A stretch of 64,000 nucleotides of DNA, taken from assembly GCF_043380555.1 (NCBI RefSeq), contig NC_091748.1:28592108-28656107 (forward strand). The letters run 5' to 3'. Made by a program: the position numbers and the translations under genes. This document shows positions 36,601-49,084 of this stretch, one piece after another. A model generated the notes under the pieces. The model saw only the letters and a program-made list of their open reading frames with translations. It had not been told where the DNA came from and made no database searches. Source of the stretch: Nothobranchius furzeri. Taxonomy: Eukaryota; Chordata; Actinopteri; Cyprinodontiformes; Nothobranchiidae. The stretch's first letter is position 1; every line of letters starts with the position of its first letter.

Positions 36601-38789
36601 CTTCTCTGCTCGTCGGTGTCTAATCTGCTCGTCGGCGTCTGCTCTGCTCGTCGGCGTCTGCGACTGCGCTGGTCCTGCTGCTGTTTTCTGCTCTGCTCGT
36701 CGGTGACTGCGCTGGTCCTGCTGCTGTTTTCTGCACTGCTCATCGGCTTCGGCGACTGCGCTGATTCTGCTGCTGTTTTCTGCACTGCTAATTGGCGTCG
36801 GTGACTGTGCTGATCCTGCTGCTGTTTTCTGCTCTGCTCGTAGGCGTCGGCGACTGCGCTGGTCCTGCTGCTGTTTTCTGCTCTGCTCGTTGGCGACTGC
36901 GTTGGTCCTGCTGCTGTTTTCTGCACTGCTCATCGGCGTCGGCGACTGCGCTGGTCCTTCTGTTGTTTTTGCCTCTGCTTGTCGGCGTCTGCGACTGCGC
37001 TGGTCCTGCTGCTGTTTTCTGCTCTGCTCGTCGGCGACTGCGCTGGTCCTGCTGCTGTTTTCTGCACTGCTCATCGGCGTCGGCAACCGCGTTGATCCTG
37101 CTGCTGTTTTCTGCTCTGCTCGTTGGCGTCTGCGACTGCACATCTCCTGCTGCTTTTTTCTGCTCTGCTCGTCGGCGTCAGCGACTGCGCTGATCCTGCT
37201 GCTGTTTTCTGCTCTTCTCATCGGCGTCTGAGTTTGCGCATCTCCTGCTGCTGTTTTTTGCTGTGTGCGTTGGCGACTGCGCTTATCCTGCTGCTGTTTT
37301 CTGCTCTGCTCGTAGGCGTCGGCGACTGCGCTGGTCCTGCTGCTGTTTTCTGCTCTGCTCGTCGGCGACTGCGCTGGTCCTGCTGCTGTTTTCTGCACTG
37401 CTCATCGGCGTCGGCGACTGCGCTGGTCCTGCAGTTGTTTTCGCCTCTGCTCGTCGGCGTCTGCGACTGCGCTGGTCCTGCTGCTGTTTTCTGCTCCGCT
37501 CGTCGGAGACTGCGCTGGTCCTGCTCCTGTTTTCTGCACTAGTCATCGGCGTCGGCAACCGCGTTGATCCTGCTGCTTTTTTCTGCTCTGCTCGTCGGCG
37601 TCTGCGCTGATCCTGCTGCTGTTTCCTGCTCTACTCGTCGCCGTCGGTGAATGCGCTGGTCCTGCTGTTGTTTTCTGCTCTGATTGTCGGCGTCGGCGAC
37701 TGCGCTGATCCTGCTGCTATTTTCTGCTCTGCTCATCGGCGTCAGCAAATGGGATCATCCTGCTGCTGTTTTCTGCTTTGCTCATCTGCGTCAGCGAATG
37801 CGCTGATCCTGCTGCTGTTTTTTGCTCTGCTCATCGGCGACTGCGCTGGTCCTGCTGGTGTTTTCTGCTCTGATCGTCGGCGTCGGCGCCTGCGCTGGTC
37901 CTGCTGTTGTTTTCTTCTCTGCTCGTCAGCGTCTGCTCTGCTCGTCGGCGTCTGCGACTGCGCTGATCCTGCTACTGTTTTCTGCTCTGCTCGTCGGTGA
38001 CTGCGCTGGTCCTGCTAGTGTTTTCTGCACTGCTCATCGGCGTCGGTGACTGCACTGATCCTGCGGCTGTTTTCTGCACTGCTCGTCGGCGACTGCGTAG
38101 GTCCTGCTGCCTTTTTCTGCTCTGCTCGTCGGCGACTTTGCTGGTCCTGCTGCTGTTTTCTGCTCTGCTCATCGGCGACTGCGCTTGTCCTGCTGCTGTT
38201 TTCTGCTCTGCTCATCGGCGACTGCGCTGGTCCTGCTGCTGTTTTCGCCTCTGCTCGTCGGCGTCTGCTCTGCTCGTCGGCGTCTGCGACTGCGCTGGTC
38301 CTGCTGCTGTTTTCTGCTCTGCTCGTCGGCGTCGGTGACTGCGTTGATCCTGCTGCTGTTTTCTGCTCTGCTCGTTGGCGTCTGCGACTGCTCATCTCCT
38401 GCTGTTTTTTTCTGCTCTACTCGTCGGCGTCAGCGACTGCGCTGATACTGCTGCTGTTTTCTGCGCTGCTCGTCTTCGTCAGCGAATGCGCTGATCCTGC
38501 TGCTGTTTTCTGCTCTGCTCGTCGCCGTCAGCGCTGATCCTGCTGCTGTTTCCTGCTCTGCTCGTTGCCGTCGGCGACTGCGCTGGTCCTGCTGTTGTTT
38601 TCTTCTCTGCTCGTCGGTGTCTAATCTGCTCGTCGGCGTCTGCTCTGCTCGTCGGCGTCTGCGACTGCGCTGGTCCTGCTGCTGTTTTCTGCTCTGCTCG
38701 TCGGTGACTGCGCTGGTCCTGCTGCTGTTTTCTGCACTGCTCATCGGCTTCGGCGACTGGGCTGATTCTGCTGCTGTTTTCTGCACTGC
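33487..38789 (+). repeat. HOR-B copy 1 (5303 bp)
   Basis: This is the first of three copies of a longer unit. It has landmarks CATTTGCAAT at 33939, CTCATTGGCGCAGC near 34446, CTCTCCACGTTGGC near 36176 and CTCGTCTTCGTCAG at 36468 and 38469. Against copy 2 it lacks 98 bp (two 49-bp monomers) near 34080 and one 49-bp monomer near 38240. It contains one full D module and a truncated second one. Confidence 0.9.
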
Positions 38790-41700
38790 TCATCTGCGTC
38801 GGCGACTGCGCTGATCCTGCTGCTGTTTTCTGCTCTGCTCGTAGGCGTCGGCGACTGCGCTGGTCCTGCTGCTGTTTTCTGCTCTGCTCGTCGGCGTCAG
38901 CGACTGCGCTGACCCTGCTGCTGTTTTCTGCTCTGATCGTCTGCGACTTCGCATCTCCTGCTGCTTTTTTATGCTCTGCTCGTCGGCGTCAGCGACTGCG
39001 CTGACCCTGCTGCTGTTTTCTGCTCTGATCGTCTGCGACTGCGCATCTCCTGCTGCTGTTTTCTGCACTGCTCATCGGCGTCAGCGACTGTGCTGATCCT
39101 GCTGCTGTTTTCTGCTCTGCTCGTCTGCGTCAGCGAATGCGCTGATCCTGCTGCTGTTTTCTGCTCTGCTCGTCTGCGTCAGCGAATGCGCTGTTCCTGC
39201 TGTTGTTTTCTTCTCTGCTCGTCAGCGTCTACTCTGCTCGTCGGCGTCTGCATTTGCAATGGTCCTGCGGCTGTTTTCGGCACTGCTCGTCGGCGACTGC
39301 GCAGGTCCTGCTGCTGTTTTCTGCTCTGCTCGTCTGCGACTGCGCTGGTCCTGCAGCTGTTTTCTGCTCTGCTGGTCGGCGACTGCGCTGGTCCTGCTGC
39401 TGTTTTCTGCACTGCTCATCGGCGTCGGCGGCTGCGCTGGTCCTGCTGTTGTTTTCGCCTCTGCTCGTTGGCGTCTGCGACTGCGCTGGTCCTGCTGCTG
39501 TTTTCTGCTCTGCTCGTCGGCGTCGGCAACTGCGTTGATCCTGCTGCTGTTTTCTGCTCTGCTCGTTGGCGTCTGCGACTGCTCATCTCCTGCTGCTTTT
39601 TTCTGCTCTGCTCGTCGGCGTCAGCGATTGCGCTGATCCTGCTGCTGCTTACTGCTCTGCTCGTCAGTGTCAGCGACTACACTGATCCTGCTGCTGTTTT
39701 CTGCTCTGCTCGTTGGTGTCAACGACTGCGCTGGTCCTGCTGCTGTTTTCTGCTCTGCTCGTTGGTGTCAACGACTGCGCTGGTCCTGCTGCTGTTTTCT
39801 GCACTGCTCATCGGCGTCGGCGACTGCGTTGATCCTGCTGCTGTTTTCTGCTCTTCTCATTGGCGCAGCAACTGCGCATATCCTGCTGCTTTTTTCTGCT
39901 CTGCTATTCGGCGTCAGCGACTGCGCTGACCCTGCTGCTGTTTTCTGCTCTGATCGTCTGCGACTGCGCATCTCCTGCTGCTATTTTTTGCTCTGCTCGT
40001 CGGCGTCGGCGACTGCGTTGATCCTGCTGATGTTTTCTGCTCTGCTCGTCGGCTTCAGCGACTGCGCTGACCCTGCTTCTGTTTTCTGCTCTGATCATCT
40101 GAGACTGCGCATCACCTGCTGCTGTTTTTTGCTCTGCTCGTCGGCGTCAGCGACTGCGCTGATCCTGCTGCTGTTTTTTGCTCTGCTCGTCGGCGACTGC
40201 GCTGGTCCTGCTGCTGTTTTCTGCTCTGCTCATCGGCGTCGGCTACTGCGCTGATCCTGCTGCTGTTTTCTGCTCTGCTTGTCTGTGTCAGCTAATGCAC
40301 TGATCCTGCTGCTGTTTCCTGCTCTGCTCGTCGCCGTCGGCGACTGCACTGGTCCTGCTGTTGTTTTCTGCTCTGATCGTCGGCGTTGGCGACTGCGCTG
40401 CTCCTGCTGCTGTTTTCTTCTCTGCTCGTCGGCGTCTGCTCTGCTCGTCGGCGTCTGTGACTGCGCTGGTCCTGCTGCTGTTTTCTGCTCTGCTCATCAG
40501 CGACTGCGCTGGTCCTGCTGCTGTTTTCTGCACTGCTCATCGGCGTCGGCGACTGCGTTGATCCTGCTGCTGTTTTCTGCTCTGCTCATTGGCGTCTGCG
40601 ACTGCGCATCTCCTGCTGCTTTTTTCTGCTCTGCTCATCGGCGTCAGCGACTGCGCTGATCCTGCTGCTGTTTTCTGCTCTTATCGTCTGCGACTGCGCA
40701 TCTACTGCTGCTGTTTTTTGCTCTGCTCGTCGGCGTCAGCGACTGCGCTGATCCTGCAGCTGTTTTCTGCTCTGCTCGTCAGCGTCTGCGACTGCGCATC
40801 TCCTGCTGCTGTTTTTTGCTCTGCTCGTCGGCGTCGGCGACTGCGCTGATCCTGCTGCTGTTTTCTGCTCTGCTCATTGGCGTCAGCGACTGTGCTGATC
40901 CTGCTGCTCTTTTCTGCTCTGCTCGTCTGTGTCAGCGAATGCGCTGATCTTGCTGCTGTTTCCTTCTCTGCTCGTCGCCGTCGACGACTTCGCTGGTCCT
41001 GCTGTTGTTTTCTGCTCTGATCGCCGGCGTCGGCGTCTGCGCTGGTCCTGCTGCTGTTTTCTGCTCTGCTCGTTGGCGACTGCGCTGGTCCTGCTGCTGT
41101 TTTCTGCACTGCTCATTGGCGTCAGCAACTGCGCTGATCCTGCTGCTGTTTTCTGCTCTGCTCGTAGGCGTTGGCTACTGCGCTGGTCCTGCTGCTGTTT
41201 TCTGCACTGCTCATCGGCGTCGGCGACTGCGCTGATCCTGCTGCTGTTTTCTGCTCTGCTCGTCGGCGTCTGCGACTGCACTGGTCCTGCTGCTGTTTTC
41301 TGCTCTGCTCGTCGGTGACTGCGGTGATCCTCCTGCTGTTTTCTGCTCTGCTCGTCGGCGTCAGTGACTGCACTGATCCTGCTGCTGTTTTCAGCTCTGC
41401 TCGTCGGCGCCAGCGACTACTCTGATCCTGCTGCTGTTTTCTGCTCTGCTCGTCGGCGTCTGCGACTGCGCTGATCCTACTGCTGTTTTCTGCTCTGCTC
41501 GTCGGCGTCGGCGACTGCGCTGGTCCTGCTGCTGTTTTCTTCTCTGCTCGTTGGCGACTGCGCTGGTTCTGCTGCTGTTTTCTGCTCTCCACGTTGGCAT
41601 CAGCGACTGCGCTGATACTGTTTTCTGCTCTGCTCGTCGAGGTCAGCAACTGCGCTGATCCTGCTGCTGTTTTCTGTTCTGCTTGTCGCCGTCGGCGACT

Positions 41701-44248
41701 GCTCTCGTCCTGCTGTTGTTTTCTGCTCTGATCGTCTGCGTCGGCGACTGCGCTGGTCCTGCTGCTGTTTTCTGCTCTGCTCATCGGCGTCGGCTACTGC
41801 GCTTATCCTGCTGCTATTTTCTGCTCTGCTCATCGGCGTCAGCCACTGGGCTGATCCTGCTGCTGTTTTCTGCGCTGCTCGTCTTCGTCAGCGAATGCGC
41901 TGATCCTGCTGCTGTTTTCTGCTCTGCTCGTCGCCGTCAGCGCTGATCCTGCTGCTCTTTCCTGCTCTGCTCGTTGCCGTCGGCGACTGCGCTGGTCCTG
42001 CTGTTGTTTTCTTCTCTGCTCGTCGGTGTCTAATCTGCTCGTCGGCGTCTGCTCTGCTCGTCGGCGTCTGCGACTGCGCTGGTCCTGCTGCTGTTTTCTG
42101 CTCTGCTCGTCGGTGACTGCGCTGGTCCTGCTGCTGTTTTCTGCACTGCTCATCGGCTTCGGCGACTGCGCTGATTCTGCTGCTGTTTTCTGCACTGCTA
42201 ATTGGCGTCGGTGACTGTGCTGATCCTGCTGCTGTTTTCTGCTCTGCTCGTAGGCGTCGGCGACTGCGCTGGTCCTGCTGCTGTTTTCTGCTCTGCTCGT
42301 TGGCGACTGCGTTGGTCCTGCTGCTGTTTTCTGCACTGCTCATCGGCGTCGGCGACTGCGCTGGTCCTTCTGTTGTTTTTGCCTCTGCTTGTCGGCGTCT
42401 GCGACTGCGCTGGTCCTGCTGCTGTTTTCTGCTCTGCTCGTCGGCGACTGCGCTGGTCCTGCTGCTGTTTTCTGCACTGCTCATCGGCGTCGGCAACCGC
42501 GTTGATCCTGCTGCTGTTTTCTGCTCTGCTCGTTGGCGTCTGCGACTGCACATCTCCTGCTGCTTTTTTCTGCTCTGCTCGTCGGCGTCAGCGACTGCGC
42601 TGATCCTGCTGCTGTTTTCTGCTCTTCTCATCGGCGTCTGAGTTTGCGCATCTCCTGCTGCTGTTTTTTGCTGTGTGCGTTGGCGACTGCGCTTATCCTG
42701 CTGCTGTTTTCTGCTCTGCTCGTAGGCGTCGGCGACTGCGCTGGTCCTGCTGCTGTTTTCTGCTCTGCTCGTCGGCGACTGCGCTGGTCCTGCTGCTGTT
42801 TTCTGCACTGCTCATCGGCGTCGGCGACTGCGCTGGTCCTGCAGTTGTTTTCGCCTCTGCTCGTCGGCGTCTGCGACTGCGCTGGTCCTGCTGCTGTTTT
42901 CTGCTCCGCTCGTCGGAGACTGCGCTGGTCCTGCTCCTGTTTTCTGCACTAGTCATCGGCGTCGGCAACCGCGTTGATCCTGCTGCTTTTTTCTGCTCTG
43001 CTCGTCGGCGTCTGCGCTGATCCTGCTGCTGTTTCCTGCTCTACTCGTCGCCGTCGGTGAATGCGCTGGTCCTGCTGTTGTTTTCTGCTCTGATTGTCGG
43101 CGTCGGCGACTGCGCTGATCCTGCTGCTATTTTCTGCTCTGCTCATCGGCGTCAGCAAATGGGATCATCCTGCTGCTGTTTTCTGCTTTGCTCATCTGCG
43201 TCAGCGAATGCGCTGATCCTGCTGCTGTTTTTTGCTCTGCTCATCGGCGACTGCGCTGGTCCTGCTGGTGTTTTCTGCTCTGATCGTCGGCGTCGGCGCC
43301 TGCGCTGGTCCTGCTGTTGTTTTCTTCTCTGCTCGTCAGCGTCTGCTCTGCTCGTCGGCGTCTGCGACTGCGCTGATCCTGCTACTGTTTTCTGCTCTGC
43401 TCGTCGGTGACTGCGCTGGTCCTGCTAGTGTTTTCTGCACTGCTCATCGGCGTCGGTGACTGCACTGATCCTGCGGCTGTTTTCTGCACTGCTCGTCGGC
43501 GACTGCGTAGGTCCTGCTGCCTTTTTCTGCTCTGCTCGTCGGCGACTTTGCTGGTCCTGCTGCTGTTTTCTGCTCTGCTCATCGGCGACTGCGCTTGTCC
43601 TGCTGCTGTTTTCTGCTCTGCTCATCGGCGACTGCGCTGGTCCTGCTGCTGTTTTCTGCACTTCTCATCAGCGTCGGCGACTGCGCTGGTCCTGCTGTTG
43701 TTTTCGCCTCTGCTCGTCGGCGTCTGCTCTGCTCGTCGGCGTCTGCGACTGCGCTGGTCCTGCTGCTGTTTTCTGCTCTGCTCGTCGGCGTCGGTGACTG
43801 CGTTGATCCTGCTGCTGTTTTCTGCTCTGCTCGTTGGCGTCTGCGACTGCTCATCTCCTGCTGTTTTTTTCTGCTCTACTCGTCGGCGTCAGCGACTGCG
43901 CTGATACTGCTGCTGTTTTCTGCGCTGCTCGTCTTCGTCAGCGAATGCGCTGATCCTGCTGCTGTTTTCTGCTCTGCTCGTCGCCGTCAGCGCTGATCCT
44001 GCTGCTGTTTCCTGCTCTGCTCGTTGCCGTCGGCGACTGCGCTGGTCCTGCTGTTGTTTTCTTCTCTGCTCGTCGGTGTCTAATCTGCTCGTCGGCGTCT
44101 GCTCTGCTCGTCGGCGTCTGCGACTGCGCTGGTCCTGCTGCTGTTTTCTGCTCTGCTCGTCGGTGACTGCGCTGGTCCTGCTGCTGTTTTCTGCACTGCT
44201 CATCGGCTTCGGCGACTGGGCTGATTCTGCTGCTGTTTTCTGCACTGC
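38790..44248 (+). repeat. HOR-B copy 2 (5459 bp)
   Basis: It is collinear with copy 1 (offset 5410 for 34358-38000) and bounded by the same hybrid monomer (CTCATCTGCGTCGGCG) at 38790 and 44249. The CATTTGCAAT landmark is at 39251 and the CTCGTCTTCG landmarks are at about 41878 and 43928. It is the longest and most complete of the three copies. Confidence 0.92.
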
Positions 44249-47200
44249 TCATCTGCGTCGGCGACTGCGCTGATCCTGCTGCTGTTTTCTGCTCTGCTCG
44301 TAGGCGTCGGCGACTGCGCTGGTCCTGCTGCTGTTTTCTGCTCTGCTCGTCGGCGTCAGCGACTGCGCTGACCCTGCTGCTGTTTTCTGCTCTGATCGTC
44401 TGCGACTTCGCATCTCCTGCTGCTTTTTTATGCTCTGCTCGTCGGCGTCAGCGACTGCGCTGACCCTGCTGCTGTTTTCTGCTCTGATCGTCTGCGACTG
44501 CGCATCTCCTGCTGCTGTTTTCTGCACTGCTCATCGGCGTCAGCGACTGTGCTGATCCTGCTGCTGTTTTCTGCTCTGCTCGTCTGCGTCAGCGAATGCG
44601 CTGATCCTGCTGCTGTTTTCTGCTCTGCTCGTCTGCGTCAGCGAATGCGCTGTTCCTGCTGTTGTTTTCTTCTCTGCTCGTCAGCGTCTACTCTGCTCGT
44701 CGGCGTCTGCATTTGCAATGGTCCTGCGGCTGTTTTCGGCACTGCTCGTCGGCGACTGCGCAGGTCCTGCTGCTGTTTTCTGCTCTGCTCGTCTGCGACT
44801 GCGCTGGTCCTGCAGCTGTTTTCTGCTCTGCTGGTCGGCGACTGCGCTGGTCCTGCTGCTGTTTTCTGCACTGCTCATCGGCGTCGGCGGCTGCGCTGGT
44901 CCTGCTGTTGTTTTCGCCTCTGCTCGTTGGCGTCTGCGACTGCGCTGGTCCTGCTGCTGTTTTCTGCTCTGCTCGTCGGCGTCGGCAACTGCGTTGATCC
45001 TGCTGCTGTTTTCTGCTCTGCTCGTTGGCGTCTGCGACTGCTCATCTCCTGCTGCTTTTTTCTGCTCTGCTCGTCGGCGTCAGCGATTGCGCTGACCCTG
45101 CTGCTGTTTTCTGCTCTGATCGTCTGCGACTGCGCATCTCCTGCTGCTATTTTTTGCTCTGCTCGTCGGCGTCGGCGACTGCGTTGATCCTGCTGATGTT
45201 TTCTGCTCTGCTCGTCGGCTTCAGCGACTGCGCTGACCCTGCTTCTGTTTTCTGCTCTGATCATCTGAGACTGCGCATCACCTGCTGCTGTTTTTTGCTC
45301 TGCTCGTCGGCGTCAGCGACTGCGCTGATCCTGCTGCTGTTTTTTGCTCTGCTCGTCGGCGACTGCGCTGGTCCTGCTGCTGTTTTCTGCTCTGCTCATC
45401 GGCGTCGGCTACTGCGCTGATCCTGCTGCTGTTTTCTGCTCTGCTTGTCTGTGTCAGCTAATGCACTGATCCTGCTGCTGTTTCCTGCTCTGCTCGTCGC
45501 CGTCGGCGACTGCACTGGTCCTGCTGTTGTTTTCTGCTCTGATCGTCGGCGTTGGCGACTGCGCTGCTCCTGCTGCTGTTTTCTTCTCTGCTCGTCGGCG
45601 TCTGCTCTGCTCGTCGGCGTCTGTGACTGCGCTGGTCCTGCTGCTGTTTTCTGCTCTGCTCATCAGCGACTGCGCTGGTCCTGCTGCTGTTTTCTGCACT
45701 GCTCATCGGCGTCGGCGACTGCGTTGATCCTGCTGCTGTTTTCTGCTCTGCTCATTGGCGTCTGCGACTGCGCATCTCCTGCTGCTTTTTTCTGCTCTGC
45801 TCATCGGCGTCAGCGACTGCGCTGATCCTGCTGCTGTTTTCTGCTCTTATCGTCTGCGACTGCGCATCTACTGCTGCTGTTTTTTGCTCTGCTCGTCGGC
45901 GTCAGCGACTGCGCTGATCCTGCAGCTGTTTTCTGCTCTGCTCGTCAGCGTCTGCGACTGCGCATCTCCTGCTGCTGTTTTTTGCTCTGCTCGTCGGCGT
46001 CGGCGACTGCGCTGATCCTGCTGCTGTTTTCTGCTCTGCTCATTGGCGTCAGCGACTGTGCTGATCCTGCTGCTCTTTTCTGCTCTGCTCGTCTGTGTCA
46101 GCGAATGCGCTGATCTTGCTGCTGTTTCCTTCTCTGCTCGTCGCCGTCGACGACTTCGCTGGTCCTGCTGTTGTTTTCTGCTCTGATCGCCGGCGTCGGC
46201 GTCTGCGCTGGTCCTGCTGCTGTTTTCTGCTCTGCTCGTTGGCGACTGCGCTGGTCCTGCTGCTGTTTTCTGCACTGCTCATTGGCGTCAGCAACTGCGC
46301 TGATCCTGCTGCTGTTTTCTGCTCTGCTCGTAGGCGTTGGCTACTGCGCTGGTCCTGCTGCTGTTTTCTGCACTGCTCATCGGCGTCGGCGACTGCGCTG
46401 ATCCTGCTGCTGTTTTCTGCTCTGCTCGTCGGCGTCTGCGACTGCACTGGTCCTGCTGCTGTTTTCTGCTCTGCTCGTCGGTGACTGCGGTGATCCTCCT
46501 GCTGTTTTCTGCTCTGCTCGTCGGCGTCAGTGACTGCACTGATCCTGCTGCTGTTTTCAGCTCTGCTCGTCGGCGCCAGCGACTACTCTGATCCTGCTGC
46601 TGTTTTCTGCTCTGCTCGTCGGCGTCTGCGACTGCGCTGATCCTACTGCTGTTTTCTGCTCTGCTCGTCGGCGTCGGCGACTGCGCTGGTCCTGCTGCTG
46701 TTTTCTTCTCTGCTCGTTGGCGACTGCGCTGGTTCTGCTGCTGTTTTCTGCTCTCCACGTTGGCATCAGCGACTGCGCTGATACTGTTTTCTGCTCTGCT
46801 CGTCGAGGTCAGCAACTGCGCTGATCCTGCTGCTGTTTTCTGTTCTGCTTGTCGCCGTCGGCGACTGCTCTCGTCCTGCTGTTGTTTTCTGCTCTGATCG
46901 TCTGCGTCGGCGACTGCGCTGGTCCTGCTGCTGTTTTCTGCTCTGCTCATCGGCGTCGGCTACTGCGCTTATCCTGCTGCTATTTTCTGCTCTGCTCATC
47001 GGCGTCAGCCACTGGGCTGATCCTGCTGCTGTTTTCTGCGCTGCTCGTCTTCGTCAGCGAATGCGCTGATCCTGCTGCTGTTTTCTGCTCTGCTCGTCGC
47101 CGTCAGCGCTGATCCTGCTGCTGTTTCCTGCTCTGCTCGTTGCCGTCGGCGACTGCGCTGGTCCTGCTGTTGTTTTCTTCTCTGCTCGTCGGTGTCTAAT

Positions 47201-49084
47201 CTGCTCGTCGGCGTCTGCTCTGCTCGTCGGCGTCTGCGACTGCGCTGGTCCTGCTGCTGTTTTCTGCTCTGCTCGTCGGTGACTGCGCTGGTCCTGCTGC
47301 TGTTTTCTGCACTGCTCATCGGCTTCGGCGACTGCGCTGATTCTGCTGCTGTTTTCTGCACTGCTAATTGGCGTCGGTGACTGTGCTGATCCTGCTGCTG
47401 TTTTCTGCTCTGCTCGTAGGCGTCGGCGACTGCGCTGGTCCTGCTGCTGTTTTCTGCTCTGCTCGTCGGCGACTGCGTTGGTCCTGCTGCTGATTTCTGC
47501 ACTGCTCATCGGCGTCGGCGACTGCGCTGGTCCTTCTGTTGTTTTTGCCTCTGCTTGTCGGCGTCTGCGACTGCGCTGGTCCTGCTGCTGTTTTCTGCTC
47601 TGCTCGTCGGCGACTGCGCTGGTCCTGCTGCTGTTTTCTGCACTGCTCATCGGCGTCGGCAACCGCGTTGATCCTGCTGCTGTTTTCTGCTCTGCTCGTT
47701 GGCGTCTGCGACTGCACATCTCCTGCTGCTTTTTTCTGCTCTGCTCGTCGGCGTCAGCGACTGCGCTGATCCTGCTGCTGTTTTCTGCTCTTCTCATCGG
47801 CGTCTGAGTTTGCGCATCTCCTGCTGCTGTTTTTTGCTGTGTGCGTTGGCGACTGCGCTTATCCTGCTGCTGTTTTCTGCTCTGCTCGTAGGCGTCGGCG
47901 ACTGCGCTGGTCCTGCTGCTGTTTTCTGCTCTGCTCGTCGGCGACTGCGCTGGTCCTGCTGCTGTTTTCTGCACTGCTCATCGGCGTCGGCGACTGCGCT
48001 GGTCCTGCAGTTGTTTTCGCCTCTGCTCGTCGGCGTCTGCGACTGCGCTGGTCCTGCTGCTGTTTTCTGCTCCGCTCGTCGGAGACTGCGCTGGTCCTGC
48101 TCCTGTTTTCTGCACTAGTCATCGGCGTCGGCAACCGCGTTGATCCTGCTGCTTTTTTCTGCTCTGCTCGTCGGCGTCTGCGCTGATCCTGCTGCTGTTT
48201 CCTGCTCTACTCGTCGCCGTCGGTGAATGCGCTGGTCCTGCTGTTGTTTTCTGCTCTGATTGTCGGCGTCGGCGACTGCGCTGATCCTGCTGCTATTTTC
48301 TGCTCTGCTCATCGGCGTCAGCAAATGGGATCATCCTGCTGCTGTTTTCTGCTCTGCTCATCTGCGTCAGCGAATGCGCTGATCCTGCTGCTGTTTTTTG
48401 CTCTGCTCATCGGCGACTGCGCTGGTCCTGCTGGTGTTTTCTGCTCTGATCATCGGCGTCGGCGCCTGCGCTGGTCCTGCTGTTGTTTTCTTCTCTGCTC
48501 GTCAGCGTCTGCTCTGCTCGTCGGCGTCTGCGACTGCGCTGATCCTGCTACTGTTTTCTGCTCTGCTCGTCGGTGACTGCGCTGGTCCTGCTAGTGTTTT
48601 CTGCACTGCTCATCGGCGTCGGTGACTGCACTGATCCTGCGGCTGTTTTCTGCACTGCTCGTCGGCGACTGCGTAGGTCCTGCTGCCTTTTTCTGCTCTG
48701 CTCGTCGGCGACTTTGCTGGTCCTGCTGCTGTTTTCTGCTCTGCTCATCGGCGACTGCGCTTGTCCTGCTGCTGTTTTCTGCTCTGCTCATCGGCGACTG
48801 CGCTGGTCCTGCTGCTGTTTTCTGCACTTCTCATCAGCGTCGGCGACTGCGCTGGTCCTGCTGTTGTTTTCGCCTCTGCTCGTCGGCGTCTGCTCTGCTC
48901 GTCGGCGTCTGCGACTGCGCTGGTCCTGCTGCTGTTTTCTGCTCTGCTCGTCGGCGTCGGTGACTGCGTTGATCCTGCTGCTGTTTTCTGCTCTGCTCGT
49001 TGGCGTCTGCGACTGCTCATCTCCTGCTGTTTTTTTCTGCTCTGCTCGTCGGCGTCAGCGACTGCGCTGATACTGCTGCTGTTT
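44249..49084 (+). repeat. HOR-B copy 3, shortened and merging into the D tandem
   Basis: It starts 5459 bp after copy 2, with the CATTTGCAAT landmark at 44710. The offset to copy 2 drops from 5459 to 5166 after about 45085: 293 bp is missing, corresponding to about 39630-39922 of copy 2. The junction GCGATTGCGCTGACCC combines the left monomer with the right one in phase, as expected for recombination between misaligned monomers. Instead of returning to the HOR-B start, the copy runs on into a complete second D module. Confidence 0.88.
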
